Positions 18,434-27,603 of a stretch of DNA of 64,000 bases are shown here, piece after piece (position 1 is the stretch's first letter; each line of letters starts with the position of its first letter). Under the pieces are notes generated by a model that did no database searches, was not told the DNA's origin, and saw only the letters and a list, made by a program, of their open reading frames with translations. Origin of the DNA: Deferribacteraceae bacterium UBA6799 (GTDB lineage Bacteria; Chrysiogenota; Deferribacteres; Deferribacterales; Geovibrionaceae); contig DKFJ01000006.1 of assembly GCA_002452335.1 (NCBI GenBank), positions 1 to 64,000 on the forward strand. Direction: 5' to 3'. The position numbers were made by a program, and so were the translations under genes.

Positions 18434-20551
18434 TTAATTCAGTCCGAATTCTGCCAAAAGTTTGTCGATGTCGTCCTGAGAAGCGTCGTCCACCAGTGTG
18501 GGATCGTCTTCCTGTTTCAGTCTGATAAAGCCGAGTATAGCGCCCAGTCTGGCTCCTATCTCCTGCACAGCTCCGATGACCTTATTGATCTTCTGTTCTG
18601 TGATATCCTGAAACTCCAGAGCGTGCAGTATGCCCATTCCGGTCATATCCGCCTGAGCGGCGCTGCTCTCCAGAGATTCTATCTTTTTCAGGATAGCCGC
18701 CTGATCTTTTTTATAGAGCAGGTCCTCCAGATCGTCCATCTCAGACAGGAATTCCTGATAGTGTCCGGTCAGTCCGTCCGCCGCCTCCATCAGGTTCATG
18801 GTTGCCTCTTCTGTGGATTCTGTGACTGTTTCCAGCGATTTCACCACATTGGGAAGCTGTTCTTTAGATGTGATAAGAGTGGGTTCTATCTCGTCCACTC
18901 TGTCTTTGGTCTCGGATATAAGTTTGAGCAGTTCAGATACTTCTTTTTTGATGGATATGCCGAAATCCACAGGTTCGCCGTCGATGATCTTTTTAGAGAG
19001 CACTTTCAGCTTTTCAAAAGATTCCTGTTCGCTGGCGGGGGCGATATCGGACTCTGCTTTCAGCTCGTTGATCGCCTTATCCACATCGATATCAATGTCA
19101 TCTTCGGATGAAAGCATGGGTTTGTTGATCTGATCTATCAGAGGGGAGTGTGTCTCCTCCTCTTCATCCTGCTGAAGGAGAGCGTCTGTATCGAAATCGT
19201 CAGGGAGCCCTTTGCCTATTATTTCATCGCCGATCTCGTTCTCTATGGGTTCGGGGAGCTCGTATTCGGGTTCTTCTTCCATAGCGGATTCTGCCACCGG
19301 TTCTGGTTCGGGCAGTTCTTCCTCTTCTTTGGCTTCTTCTGATATGTCACCCAGATCGAACTCAGCCGCCAGATCAGCGGGTATGTCGAACTCAGGCTCG
19401 TCAGATGCCTGAACAGGCGCTTCCTGCGCTGTTTTCTCTGTTAGTTCTTCTGTGATGATTTCCTGAGAGGGCTCTGAAGCGGCCGCAAGCTGTTCGTCCA
19501 GCTCAGCCGCCATCATCGCTTCTATATCTTCTTCAGATGTGATTTCAGGGGCGGGTTCTGCTTTTGCCTTTGAAGGCTCAGCTATTTTTTTTTTTTTATT
19601 CAGCTCTTCTGTTTCGTGCTCACGTTTAGTCAGTTCTTTCTGGATCAGCATGTCCAGTTCGTCCTGTTCCACATGACCGGAATCATCCGACATATTGCTG
19701 GAGCTCTGGTTCAGAGCGTCATTCAGAATGTCGTCAAGAGCCTCGGGTTCTACATCAGGTTTTTTTTTTGAGCCGTCCTCTTTTTTCTTTGAGTTCAGCT
19801 CGTCAGTTTCCTGTTCTCTTTTTGCCAGTTCCATAGCGATGAGGTCGTCCAGTGACGCTCCGACAGCATCATCAGCTGAACCCTCCTCAAAGGCGGATTC
19901 CTCTTCCTCTTCTTCTTCGGATGAAGTTTCTAAGGCGGCGGGAGCCGGTGTTTCCTTATTCTGGAATTCCTGCTCAACAGCGCTGGCTACTTTGTTATAG
20001 TTGGCTTCGGCAGAGGGCAGAGCCGGCTGACCGAGAAGAGTCTTTTTCAGGTTGCTGTCGACAGTTTTGCCGTCTGTTACCACACTGTCGATATCCAGCA
20101 GGATGATAAGTCTGTCGGCGTATTTGCATATACCGAGAATGTATTCCTGTCCGATGGAGCCAACCAGAGGAGGTGTGGGCTCAACCATTTTTTTGTTTAT
20201 TCTGATTACTTCGGTTACTTCGTCAACAACAAAGCCGATGTTCTCTGTCTCGAACTTGACAACGATGATTCTGGTTTCTTTATCGAAGTCCATTTTATCC
20301 AGAGAGAAGCGCACCCGCAGGTCGATAACGGGGATTACCTTGCCTCTGAGGTTCATGACGCCTAAAACGAAGGATTCTGTTCTGGGAACAGAAGTGATCT
20401 CAACTGTCCTGATGATTTCCTGTATTTTCAAAACATCAATCGCATATTCTTCTTCGCCGAGCTTCAGCCCGACAAGCTGGATAACCTCAAGATCGTCTGA
20501 GCGGTCGAGGTCGCCGTAATCAAGATCGTGGACCGGTTGAAGATTGCTCAT
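18434..20551 (-). CDS. CheW-CheZ fusion chemotaxis protein
   Basis: This 705-aa protein has three zones. Residues 21-165 are a CheW domain (GLKLGEEEYAIDVLKIQEII ... VMNLRGKVIPVIDLR). Residues about 190-490 are a very acidic linker with repeats of the type KELxKREhETeELNKKK. Residues about 500-705 are a CheZ domain, with D649 and Q653 in LEFQDITEQK matching the catalytic Asp/Gln that dephosphorylates CheY-P. The C-terminus, SQDDIDKLLAEFG, resembles the CheY-binding tail of CheZ. The fusion would place the CheY phosphatase at receptor-kinase arrays. Two coding-strand A-runs (A13 and A10) lie in the linker; slippage of one base either way gives an immediate stop. Confidence 0.87.
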   Translation of the reverse strand: MSNLQPVHDLDYGDLDRSDDLEVIQLVGLKLGEEEYAIDVLKIQEIIRTVEITSVPRTESFVLGVMNLRGKVIPVIDLRVRFSLDKMDFDKETRIIVVKFETENIGFVVDEVTEVIRINKKMVEPTPPLVGSIGQEYILGICKYADRLIILLDIDSVVTDGKTVDSNLKKTLLGQPALPSAEANYNKVASAVEQEFQNKETPAPAALETSSEEEEEEESAFEEGSADDAVGASLDDLIAMELAKREQETDELNSKKKEDGSKKKPDVEPEALDDILNDALNQSSSNMSDDSGHVEQDELDMLIQKELTKREHETEELNKKKKIAEPSKAKAEPAPEITSEEDIEAMMAAELDEQLAAASEPSQEIITEELTEKTAQEAPVQASDEPEFDIPADLAAEFDLGDISEEAKEEEELPEPEPVAESAMEEEPEYELPEPIENEIGDEIIGKGLPDDFDTDALLQQDEEEETHSPLIDQINKPMLSSEDDIDIDVDKAINELKAESDIAPASEQESFEKLKVLSKKIIDGEPVDFGISIKKEVSELLKLISETKDRVDEIEPTLITSKEQLPNVVKSLETVTESTEEATMNLMEAADGLTGHYQEFLSEMDDLEDLLYKKDQAAILKKIESLESSAAQADMTGMGILHALEFQDITEQKINKVIGAVQEIGARLGAILGFIRLKQEDDPTLVDDASQDDIDKLLAEFGLN

Positions 20552-20561
20552 TGAGCACCCC

Positions 20562-21446
20562 TTAAAGCTTTGTTAAAATGTGGCTCCGTATGTCGTCGAG
20601 ACATTTGGATACATCACTCTTCATATTGTTTATGTAGTAAGGCTGCATAACCTTAATACTCTCGCTTACGCTAATATCATAAGGCATAAAACCTAATTTT
20701 TCAATATTAATACCGAGATATTTTTTAGTTACGTTCTCAAAACCGTAAAAAACATTGAGTTCTTTGCGTGTTCTTACAAGATTCAGCACGGAGCCGACCT
20801 TGTATTCGTTAACTATCTCTTCAACATCTTTTGTGCCGGACGGGTCTATCTCGTTCATAGCGGCGAGAATAGAGTTGATGTTGGGATAGTTCATGCTCTT
20901 GCTTCTGAGCTTGTTGCACACGTCGGAATATTTCAGGTCTTTTCTCAGCATGAGCTCTATTTTGCGGTAGAGCGCCACCTTCAGAAACCCGTATGAATTC
21001 TCCAGAGACGTGGGCTCGGAATTCATTATCATTATCTTTTTATCGGCAAAGTTGAAGAAATCTATCATATTAAAGCTGGTTCCAGCGCCGAGATCCAGAA
21101 TAATATATTTATAATCCAGCTTTTTCAGTCTGTTCAGAACTTTCAGCTTTTCGAAATTAGTGATGTGCGCCATCCCCAGAACATCGCTGGAACCGCCGAC
21201 AAAATCGACTCCGGCGGGGGATCTGGTTATTACGCTGCTGATATCTACTTTTTCTTTAAGAAACTCATACAGACCTTTGCCCGGAACCTTAAGCCCCACA
21301 AAGTCGTGCAGGTTGGCGCCGCCGAGATCCGCGTCCACCAGCAGGGTGTCGTTTCCGGCAGTTTTTAAAGACATGGAGATGTTGGAAGAGAAGAAACTCT
21401 TGCCCACACCGCCTTTTCCGCTGGCTACAGCTATGATTTCAGCCAT
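20562..21446 (-). CDS. MinD/ParA-family ATPase, FlhG-like
   Basis: This 294-aa P-loop ATPase has the deviant Walker A SGKGGVGKSFFSSN at 9-22, DADLGGANLH (switch I) and ILDLGAG (Walker B). The MNSEPTSLENSYGFLK segment is typical of FlhG/MotR-type proteins rather than ParA. In flagellated bacteria these set flagellar number with FlhF. Its place upstream of a chemotaxis gene supports a motility role. A MinD-like membrane-targeting helix at the C-terminus is not obvious. Confidence 0.82.
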   Translation of the reverse strand: MAEIIAVASGKGGVGKSFFSSNISMSLKTAGNDTLLVDADLGGANLHDFVGLKVPGKGLYEFLKEKVDISSVITRSPAGVDFVGGSSDVLGMAHITNFEKLKVLNRLKKLDYKYIILDLGAGTSFNMIDFFNFADKKIMIMNSEPTSLENSYGFLKVALYRKIELMLRKDLKYSDVCNKLRSKSMNYPNINSILAAMNEIDPSGTKDVEEIVNEYKVGSVLNLVRTRKELNVFYGFENVTKKYLGINIEKLGFMPYDISVSESIKVMQPYYINNMKSDVSKCLDDIRSHILTKL

Positions 21447-21449
21447 AAA

Positions 21450-21887
21450 TTAAACTCTGCCCCTGTATTTTTTCACAATGTAATAGGTTAGAATATACGC
21501 AATCGCTCCAAGAATCAACCCCAGCAAGTGTGTTCCCACAAAAAAAGGGATAAAAAAGGTCTTAGCCGTGTGCAGCACAGACTGGAGCGTCATCGCGCTG
21601 AATGACGGAGGTCTGACAGCGTGCTGTCCTGTGACATATTCGCCGAATTTATAGCACAGGGTATATACGGGAACTATGGTGAACGGGTTGGTTATATATG
21701 CCCCGACTATGAGAGGATAGAAAGGCAGACCGAATATGAATGAAGCGCCTATAGCCAGGGCTGTGTGCAGCCCGATATAAGGAGAAAAGCCGATAAAAAT
21801 CCCCACTGCTGTTGACAGCGCGATTGTTCTCGGCGAGCAGTCCAGATTGAGTATTTTTTTCAGCTTGTGTCTGATTTTCTCCAGCAT
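21450..21887 (-). CDS. DUF2062 membrane protein
   Basis: This 145-aa protein has about three membrane segments. The DUF2062 hallmark is visible: STAVGIFIGFSPYIGLHT, then AYITNPFTIVPVY. The function is not established; the family is often near cell-envelope or glycan genes. The ATP-binding MinD-like gene starts 4 nt downstream, so the two are co-expressed with cheW-cheZ as a three-gene unit. Confidence 0.85.
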   Translation of the reverse strand: MLEKIRHKLKKILNLDCSPRTIALSTAVGIFIGFSPYIGLHTALAIGASFIFGLPFYPLIVGAYITNPFTIVPVYTLCYKFGEYVTGQHAVRPPSFSAMTLQSVLHTAKTFFIPFFVGTHLLGLILGAIAYILTYYIVKKYRGRV

Positions 21888-22176
21888 GATTTCTCATATC
21901 ACTAATTTTTAGAAATGTCTCTATATAAAATCAGCTTACGCCTCTATGTCATATGTATTTTCTATTAGCGGAATAAATAAAACATATAGAAAATAAAAAA
22001 AACTATTGTCACTTTGCGTTCTCTTTGTAATATTATGTTTATAGCTATAGTGACGTGATTATTATTTGTTTAGTCTGCCGAGAATCACCATCAGGTAAAT
22101 TTAATTATAATATGCTTGACATACCGTTTAAACATTCAGGCTGTTTAACGAATAGTTTGTTTACTGGGTGGAAATT

Positions 22177-23010
22177 ATGAGGTATTATTGCACTATGTTG
22201 GGAAACAAGATTAGAAAATTGATTAAAAAGAAGGGAATCAAGCAAATAGACGTTTGTCGCGCTGTCGGCTTGTCACCTTCCAGACTTTCGAACTACCTTA
22301 GCGGCAGTAGAGAACCCGACCTCGAAACACTTTCCAGATTAGCCAGATTTCTGGAAGTGAAGCTGGATTATTTCGCCTATGGCGATAATATTAAGAACAC
22401 AAAAGAGATCGGGGAAAACATTAAAAACATGAGAGAAAAAAGGGGTTTTTCCAAAGGCGATCTGGCTGCTGTTGCTAAAATCGATGTTCAGTCTCTTTCG
22501 AGGCTGGAGCTGGGATACGGGGAATTTGAAAGGGATTTAATCGAAAACCTTGCGGGCTGTCTGACATGTAAAGTGTCCGACCTTATTGGTGCAGAGGAGG
22601 GTTACTCAATGGATACCGGCATTTCGGCTGCTGCCGAATGCGAGCTGGTGATTTATGAGCCTGACGCTCCTGTGATAGGCATCAACCTCACTGATGTGGA
22701 GGACGGCAGATGCGAGAAGGAAAAGGGTGCGGTGTGGGTTGCTGTTAACGACGGCAGATTCGCTCCGAAGGTCAATGAAGCGGATATTCTGTATATCGAG
22801 AAACTGGAGCCTGAAGAGCTCTGCGACAGAGATCTTCTGCTCTATTTTGACGGTGAGGCGCTTAAGCTGATGAGAGCTTTTGTCACAGACGAAAGTGTTC
22901 TTCTGGCTCCGGAGGTCGGGGCAGGCGCTCCGGTCGTTATTCCGGCGGGTGCCGGGATCAGGACCGGGTGCAGGATATATAAGATTAATTGGCATGCGGT
23001 AAGATATTAG
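22177..23010 (+). CDS. two-HTH XRE-type regulator with a degenerate S24 domain
   Basis: This protein of about 277 aa has two tandem XRE helix-turn-helix domains (about 5-65 and 75-135) and a LexA/CI-like C-terminal domain (about 150-277). In the S24 fold the serine of GxSM is absent: the segment reads VNDGRFAPKVNEADILYI, with Arg-Phe in place of Ser-Met, while a Lys is kept in ALKLMRAF. It should dimerise but not self-cleave. The start at ATG 22177 is preferred to the GTG at 22168, with GGGTGG upstream. The leader holds GTTTAAAC and TGTTTAACG repeats at about 22125-22150 that may be its own operators. The 280-bp gap upstream is AT-rich. Confidence 0.75.
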   Translation: MRYYCTMLGNKIRKLIKKKGIKQIDVCRAVGLSPSRLSNYLSGSREPDLETLSRLARFLEVKLDYFAYGDNIKNTKEIGENIKNMREKRGFSKGDLAAVAKIDVQSLSRLELGYGEFERDLIENLAGCLTCKVSDLIGAEEGYSMDTGISAAAECELVIYEPDAPVIGINLTDVEDGRCEKEKGAVWVAVNDGRFAPKVNEADILYIEKLEPEELCDRDLLLYFDGEALKLMRAFVTDESVLLAPEVGAGAPVVIPAGAGIRTGCRIYKINWHAVRY

Positions 23011-23035
23011 ATATAAAAAAGCCTCTCTGGAGACA

Positions 23036-23062
23036 GCCTCTCTGACGAGAGGCTTTTTTTTT
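23036..23062 (+). terminator. rho-independent terminator after the XRE-S24 gene
   Basis: GCCTCTC and GAGAGGC form a 7-bp stem with a TGAC loop, followed by nine T. A second GCCTCTCT copy 15 nt upstream could form an alternative, longer hairpin. Confidence 0.9.
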
Positions 23063-23063
23063 G

Positions 23064-23195
23064 CAAAAATTCATCCATCCTTGGAGAATTTTTGATACCG
23101 TTTCGCTCAGGTAAAACCTTCGCTCCACTTACGTTCCATTCATAAAAACAGCAAAGCAGTTTTTATTCATTACACGGGTTTTATCCATGCAGTTT
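23064..23195 (-). repeat. B-family GGA-loop structured element, copy B1
   Basis: Read on the minus strand. H1 is broken (only TGGATAAAACCCGTG remains). H2 has stem ATAAAAAC/GTTTTTAT (23142-23166). H3 is GGT-TTT-ACC (23110-23118). H4 has stem CAAAAATTC/GAATTTTTG (23064-23094) with AAGGAT at the tip. The linker between H2 and H3 is GGAACGTAAGTGGAGCGAAGG. The 5' end abuts repeat A2, which seems to have replaced half of H1. No coding potential is seen. Confidence 0.65.
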
Positions 23196-23197
23196 AT

Positions 23198-23284
23198 TTG
23201 TCACTGCGAGCCGATGTAATCGGTGCGGCAGTCTCAGTCGTCAGCAGACGCTTTAGATTGCTTCGTTACACTCGCAATGACAAA
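23198..23284. repeat. A-family intergenic palindromic repeat, copy A2
   Basis: The element starts TTGTCACTGCGAG, ends ACTCGCAATGACAA, and has AGATTGCTTCG inside, in a two-unit inverted (BIME-like) arrangement. It sits between the 5' ends of two divergently oriented B elements (B1 and B2), filling the middle of the 434-bp gap between the XRE gene and amtB. Confidence 0.7.
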
Positions 23285-23287
23285 ACT

Positions 23288-23388
23288 GGCTTTAGGATAA
23301 AGCCCGTGAAGCGCAGCGTAACGTGAGCGGAATAAGGCTTGCCGATTGGAGCGTTGGCAGAAATTCCCGCATGGATGGGGAATTTCTG
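23288..23388 (+). repeat. B-family GGA-loop structured element, copy B2
   Basis: H1 is GGCTTT/AAAGCC with loop AGGAT (23288-23304). The linker is GTAACGTGAGCGGAATAAGG. H3 is GGC-TT-GCC (23336-23343). H4 is a perfect 11-bp stem, CAGAAATTCCC/GGGAATTTCTG (23358-23388), with loop GCATGGATG. The H2 hairpin seen in other copies is missing or very short. No ORF is present. Confidence 0.7.
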
Positions 23389-23404
23389 AGTGTAAAATAG
23401 AAAA

Positions 23405-23427
23405 GCCCGCATAAGCGGGCTTTTTTT
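23405..23427. terminator. rho-independent terminator near the amtB 3' end
   Basis: GCCCGC-ATAA-GCGGGC is followed by seven T on the plus strand. On the minus strand, the amtB direction, the tail is only TTTTC, so it is stronger for plus-strand read-through but could serve both. Confidence 0.75.
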
Positions 23428-23444
23428 ATTTGATATTCTGAACC

Positions 23445-24782
23445 TTACTTGATGTAAGATTTTGAGTATTCGGGATAAGCGTCGATGCCGTGCTCGTGAT
23501 AGTCAAGACCTTCAAGCTCAACCTGCTCGGATACACGAACCTTAACAAAGATGTTGATCAGTTTGAACAGTATGAATGAAGCTCCGAAGCCCCATACGAA
23601 GGCCGCTGCTATACCGATCAGCTGAGAAACTATAACAGGCTCTAAAACGTGAGTTTCGAAGTTATAGTTGAAAAGACCGGCTGCCAGTGTACCCCATGCG
23701 CCGTTAACGCCGTGTACAGAGATAGCGCCCACCGGGTCATCGATTTTGATCTTGTCGAAGAACTGAACAGAAAGAACTACCAGTATACCAGCGACAAGAC
23801 CGATGATGATGGAGTATCCGGGTGTTACGTTAGCGCAACCGGCTGTGATACCGACAAGACCTGCGAGAGCACCGTTCAGAGCCATACCTGCGTCATACTT
23901 TTTGTAGAACAGGAATGTGGTGAACAGAGCGGCTATAACGCCTGCAGCGGGAGCCAGTGTTGTGTTGACAGCGATCAGGGGCAGAGATGTGTCGGCCGCT
24001 GTTTCGGAACCAACGTTGAATCCATACCAGCCGAACCACAGAACGAATACACCGATTGTAGCCAGAGGAATGTTGTGACCGGGGATAGGCTTAACTCTGC
24101 CGTCTTTGGTGAATTTGCCTATTCTGGGTCCGATAACTATAGCGCCGGCAAGAGCCGCCCAGCCGCCGATAGAGTGAACAACAGTAGAACCGGCGAAGTC
24201 GATGAATCCAAATCCTTCAAGCCAGCCCTGTCCGTGGAAGAGTGAGCCCCATGCCCAGCTTCCGAAAACGGGGTAGATGATTGCTGACATGACGAATGTG
24301 AACACAAGATAAGCGGTGAAGTTAGCTCTTTCAGCGATAGCACCGGAAACGATAGTTGCCGCTGTAGCACAGAATACTGTCTGGAACATCCAGAAGCAAA
24401 GTGTCCAGTTGTCTACCATATCCCAGTTATTGATGAAAAAACCTTCTGTTCCGAAGAAACCTGTTGTTGTTGTACCGAACATAAGAGCGAAACCAACAGC
24501 CCAGAAAGCCAGTGAACCCATGGCGAAGTCCATCAGGTTTTTCATAATGATGTTAACGGCGTTTTTAGCTCTGGTGAAGCCTGTTTCGACCATGGCGAAA
24601 CCAAGCTGCATGAAAAATACGAGGAAAGCAGCGATAAGTGTCCAGAGCCAGTCAGCGTTAGCCTGTGTGGCTTTCACAGCGGCGTCAAGTGATTCCAGTG
24701 TGACGGGCTCAGCGGCCTCGTCTGCAAATGCGAATACCGCAATGCCCATAATGGATAGTGTAAGAAGTATCTTTTTAAACAT
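23445..24782 (-). CDS. amtB: ammonium transporter
   Basis: This 445-aa protein has a cleavable signal peptide (MFKKILLTLSIMGIAVFAFA) followed by the 11-TM Amt/Rh core. It contains GFAMVETGFTRAKNAVNIIMKN, the GGWAALAGAIVIGPR region and the HGVNGAWGTLAAG segment with a pore His. It conducts NH4+/NH3 across the inner membrane at low ammonium and is gated by GlnK. It lies 12 nt after glnK in the same transcript, the classic glnK-amtB pair. Confidence 0.96.
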   Translation of the reverse strand: MFKKILLTLSIMGIAVFAFADEAAEPVTLESLDAAVKATQANADWLWTLIAAFLVFFMQLGFAMVETGFTRAKNAVNIIMKNLMDFAMGSLAFWAVGFALMFGTTTTGFFGTEGFFINNWDMVDNWTLCFWMFQTVFCATAATIVSGAIAERANFTAYLVFTFVMSAIIYPVFGSWAWGSLFHGQGWLEGFGFIDFAGSTVVHSIGGWAALAGAIVIGPRIGKFTKDGRVKPIPGHNIPLATIGVFVLWFGWYGFNVGSETAADTSLPLIAVNTTLAPAAGVIAALFTTFLFYKKYDAGMALNGALAGLVGITAGCANVTPGYSIIIGLVAGILVVLSVQFFDKIKIDDPVGAISVHGVNGAWGTLAAGLFNYNFETHVLEPVIVSQLIGIAAAFVWGFGASFILFKLINIFVKVRVSEQVELEGLDYHEHGIDAYPEYSKSYIK

Positions 24783-24794
24783 GTCTTCCTCCCC

Positions 24795-25186
<392 letters not shown>

Positions 25187-25359
25187 GTTTTGGAATTTGT
25201 ATGATTTGTTATGTATTGGGCATTGTGAGTGTAATGAATGTTACAAAGCGCATAAAAGTGTTTAAAAAATATTCATTTCTGATTAATTTTTCAGCAAAAC
25301 TCAGAAATTAGTGCTATAATCGTTCAGTAAAGACTTATCAGTGCGCAGAGGCGGATAAT

Positions 25360-27603
25360 TTGGAGCCCTTATATTCTTGTTTCGACTGTTTTTCATATCC
25401 TGTGGCGGCAGTCGATTTGTCGGGTTCATCCGTTTACTTCAATAAAGAGTTTCAAAGGCTTTATAATGCGGGCAATTTCAGGGATATTGATTTTTCCTCA
25501 TGTCAGAAGAGAATCTTTTTCTGTTCTGACAAAGGCGAGATGAAATGTTTCAGCGTCAATATATCAGCCGCGGATAATCTTAACATCTGGTCTTTCACAG
25601 ACGTAACATCCTATATCAATAAAAAGAGTATGCTGGAAGTCTCCTTCATCGATGAAGACAGGATCACCGACGAGAACCTTAAAAAAGTGGTGGAGAAGAA
25701 CAGGCGTCTGGCAGACGTTGTTGAGCTGATGGAATCCGGAGTCTTTATCGAAGGAACATCGGGCAATGTCGTTCAGGTTAATAACAGTTTTCTGAAGATG
25801 CTCTCCGGTTTCAGCTCTCCGGATGACGGTTCTGATTTCAGAGCGGAGACATTCCATAATATGCTGGCGGAATTATGCGCAGACGATGATTATTTTTTGA
25901 TCAAAGAGCGTATAATAGGTCAATATTCAGGCAGTACATACACAGACGAGCTTACATTTTCTGACGGAAGGATATTCACACGGATATTCTATCCCCTGCA
26001 CATAGACAGTCAGACCAGAGGGTATCTCTGGAAATTCAAAAACATAACCCAGCGCAGAAAGCTGGAGCTCTACCGTTTCGAGATGGAGACAATGCTCACC
26101 GCTCTGGAAGCCAGCGAAAATGTTGGTCTCTATCAGGAATATAAAGGGATACGGTTTGCCAATAACGGTCTGGCGCATATGCTGAGAACAGACAGAGAAT
26201 CGCTCATCAGCAAAGGCATAGACCATTTCATAGAGAAAGACGAAACGGAAAGGTTCGACGAAAACACAGTTAAGCTGAAAAGGGCGGACGGTCAGACCCG
26301 GATAGCCAGAATGTGCGCCGATACCATGAAAGTGGAAGGAATGACCGTACGGACGTTCAGTCTGATAGACATCACAGAGAAGATCGCCCTGAGCGAAAGC
26401 CTTAAGATAAACGAGGAAAAATTCCGAAACGTATTCTATAACAACACAGCGCCCATGCTGATGTTCGACCCTGCCAGCTTCGCCATCATAGACGTTAACG
26501 CGTCGGCTCTGCGCTTCTACGGATACACTCCTGAAGAGATGCGGGCGAAGACCATCACCGATCTGAAAAACAAAAAAGGCAAAGATAAGGGATGCAGGGA
26601 ACTGGTCGAGGAGTTTATCTCTAATAATTCCGGCGGAGTTGTTCAGGTTAAGCATATGCTGGCGGACGGTCTCATGAGAGATGTGGAACTGCTCATCACC
26701 CCCATCGGGCATAACGGCGATGTCAGCATGCTGGTTATCGTGGAGGATGTCTCCGAACGGCTGAAATATCAGGCGGAGCTGGAGACTGTGAATAACAATC
26801 TGAAACAGATTGTCGAGCAGGAGATAGACAAACGCCGCAGAAACGAAGAACTGCTGATGGAAAAAATGCGTCTGGCTGAGATAGGCGAGATGATAGGCAG
26901 CATAGCCCACCAGTGGCGCCAGCCTCTGAACACTCTGGGTATTCTGATTCAGGATATCATGGACGCTAAGGAGTTCGGCGAGCTCACGGATGAATATCTG
27001 AGAGAGCTGGTGTATAAGGGCATGAACCAGATAGATTACATGTCCAGAACCATCGACGACTTCAGGGATTTTTTCAAACCCACCAAACAGGCGGAGATGT
27101 TCGACATAAAGACCAGCGTGGCGCAGGTGCTCTCCATCATCCTGCCTCAGCTCATAAACCACAGCATAGAATGTATAGTCTACTGCTGCTGCGGTTCCTG
27201 CGAGAAGGCGGAGCTGAACACCGAGTTTCTGCCTCTGTGTCCCGGACACGATATGAAGGTCACCGGATATGCCAACGAGTTCAAGCAGGTTCTGCTGAAC
27301 CTGATATCCAACTCAAAAGACGCTCTGGCAGACAGAGATATCAGGATAATAAAGATCAGTCTGTTCGCTGAGGAAGACCATGTTAAGGTTCAGGTGGAAG
27401 ACACCGGCGGCGGTATTCCGGAAAGCCTGATGGACAGGATATTTGACCCGTATTTCACCACAAAATCCGATAAGGGCGGAACAGGTATAGGACTTTATAT
27501 GTCTAAAGCCATCATAGAAGCAAATATGAAAGGCAGCCTGTCCGTGGAAAACACAGAAGACGGCTGCCGTTTCTCAGTAAATATGCAGCGCAGATACGAC
27601 TAG
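25360..27603 (+). CDS. multi-PAS sensor histidine kinase with a cysteine cluster
   Basis: This 747-aa soluble kinase has PAS-like domains at about 10-90, 115-230, 245-340 and 350-470, a coiled coil (about 470-505), the H-box with H517 in GSIAHQWRQPLN, and a HATPase with NEFKQVLLNLISNSKDAL, DTGGGIPESL and GGTGIGLYMSK. Between the dimerisation helices and the N-box there is an unusual cluster, CIVYCCCGSC (C605, 609, 610, 611, 614) plus C627, which could bind metal or sense redox. No transmembrane segment is seen. The start is TTG 25360 with GAGG upstream. No response regulator is adjacent; it diverges from glnK. Confidence 0.85.
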   Translation: MEPLYSCFDCFSYPVAAVDLSGSSVYFNKEFQRLYNAGNFRDIDFSSCQKRIFFCSDKGEMKCFSVNISAADNLNIWSFTDVTSYINKKSMLEVSFIDEDRITDENLKKVVEKNRRLADVVELMESGVFIEGTSGNVVQVNNSFLKMLSGFSSPDDGSDFRAETFHNMLAELCADDDYFLIKERIIGQYSGSTYTDELTFSDGRIFTRIFYPLHIDSQTRGYLWKFKNITQRRKLELYRFEMETMLTALEASENVGLYQEYKGIRFANNGLAHMLRTDRESLISKGIDHFIEKDETERFDENTVKLKRADGQTRIARMCADTMKVEGMTVRTFSLIDITEKIALSESLKINEEKFRNVFYNNTAPMLMFDPASFAIIDVNASALRFYGYTPEEMRAKTITDLKNKKGKDKGCRELVEEFISNNSGGVVQVKHMLADGLMRDVELLITPIGHNGDVSMLVIVEDVSERLKYQAELETVNNNLKQIVEQEIDKRRRNEELLMEKMRLAEIGEMIGSIAHQWRQPLNTLGILIQDIMDAKEFGELTDEYLRELVYKGMNQIDYMSRTIDDFRDFFKPTKQAEMFDIKTSVAQVLSIILPQLINHSIECIVYCCCGSCEKAELNTEFLPLCPGHDMKVTGYANEFKQVLLNLISNSKDALADRDIRIIKISLFAEEDHVKVQVEDTGGGIPESLMDRIFDPYFTTKSDKGGTGIGLYMSKAIIEANMKGSLSVENTEDGCRFSVNMQRRYD

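Noticed and set aside
25927..27249. 440-codon open frame antisense to the histidine kinase
   Set aside because: It is a shadow of a clear kinase gene; similar long antisense frames occur opposite the GH57 branching gene (16070-17278) and the 407-aa phage gene (33787-35025).
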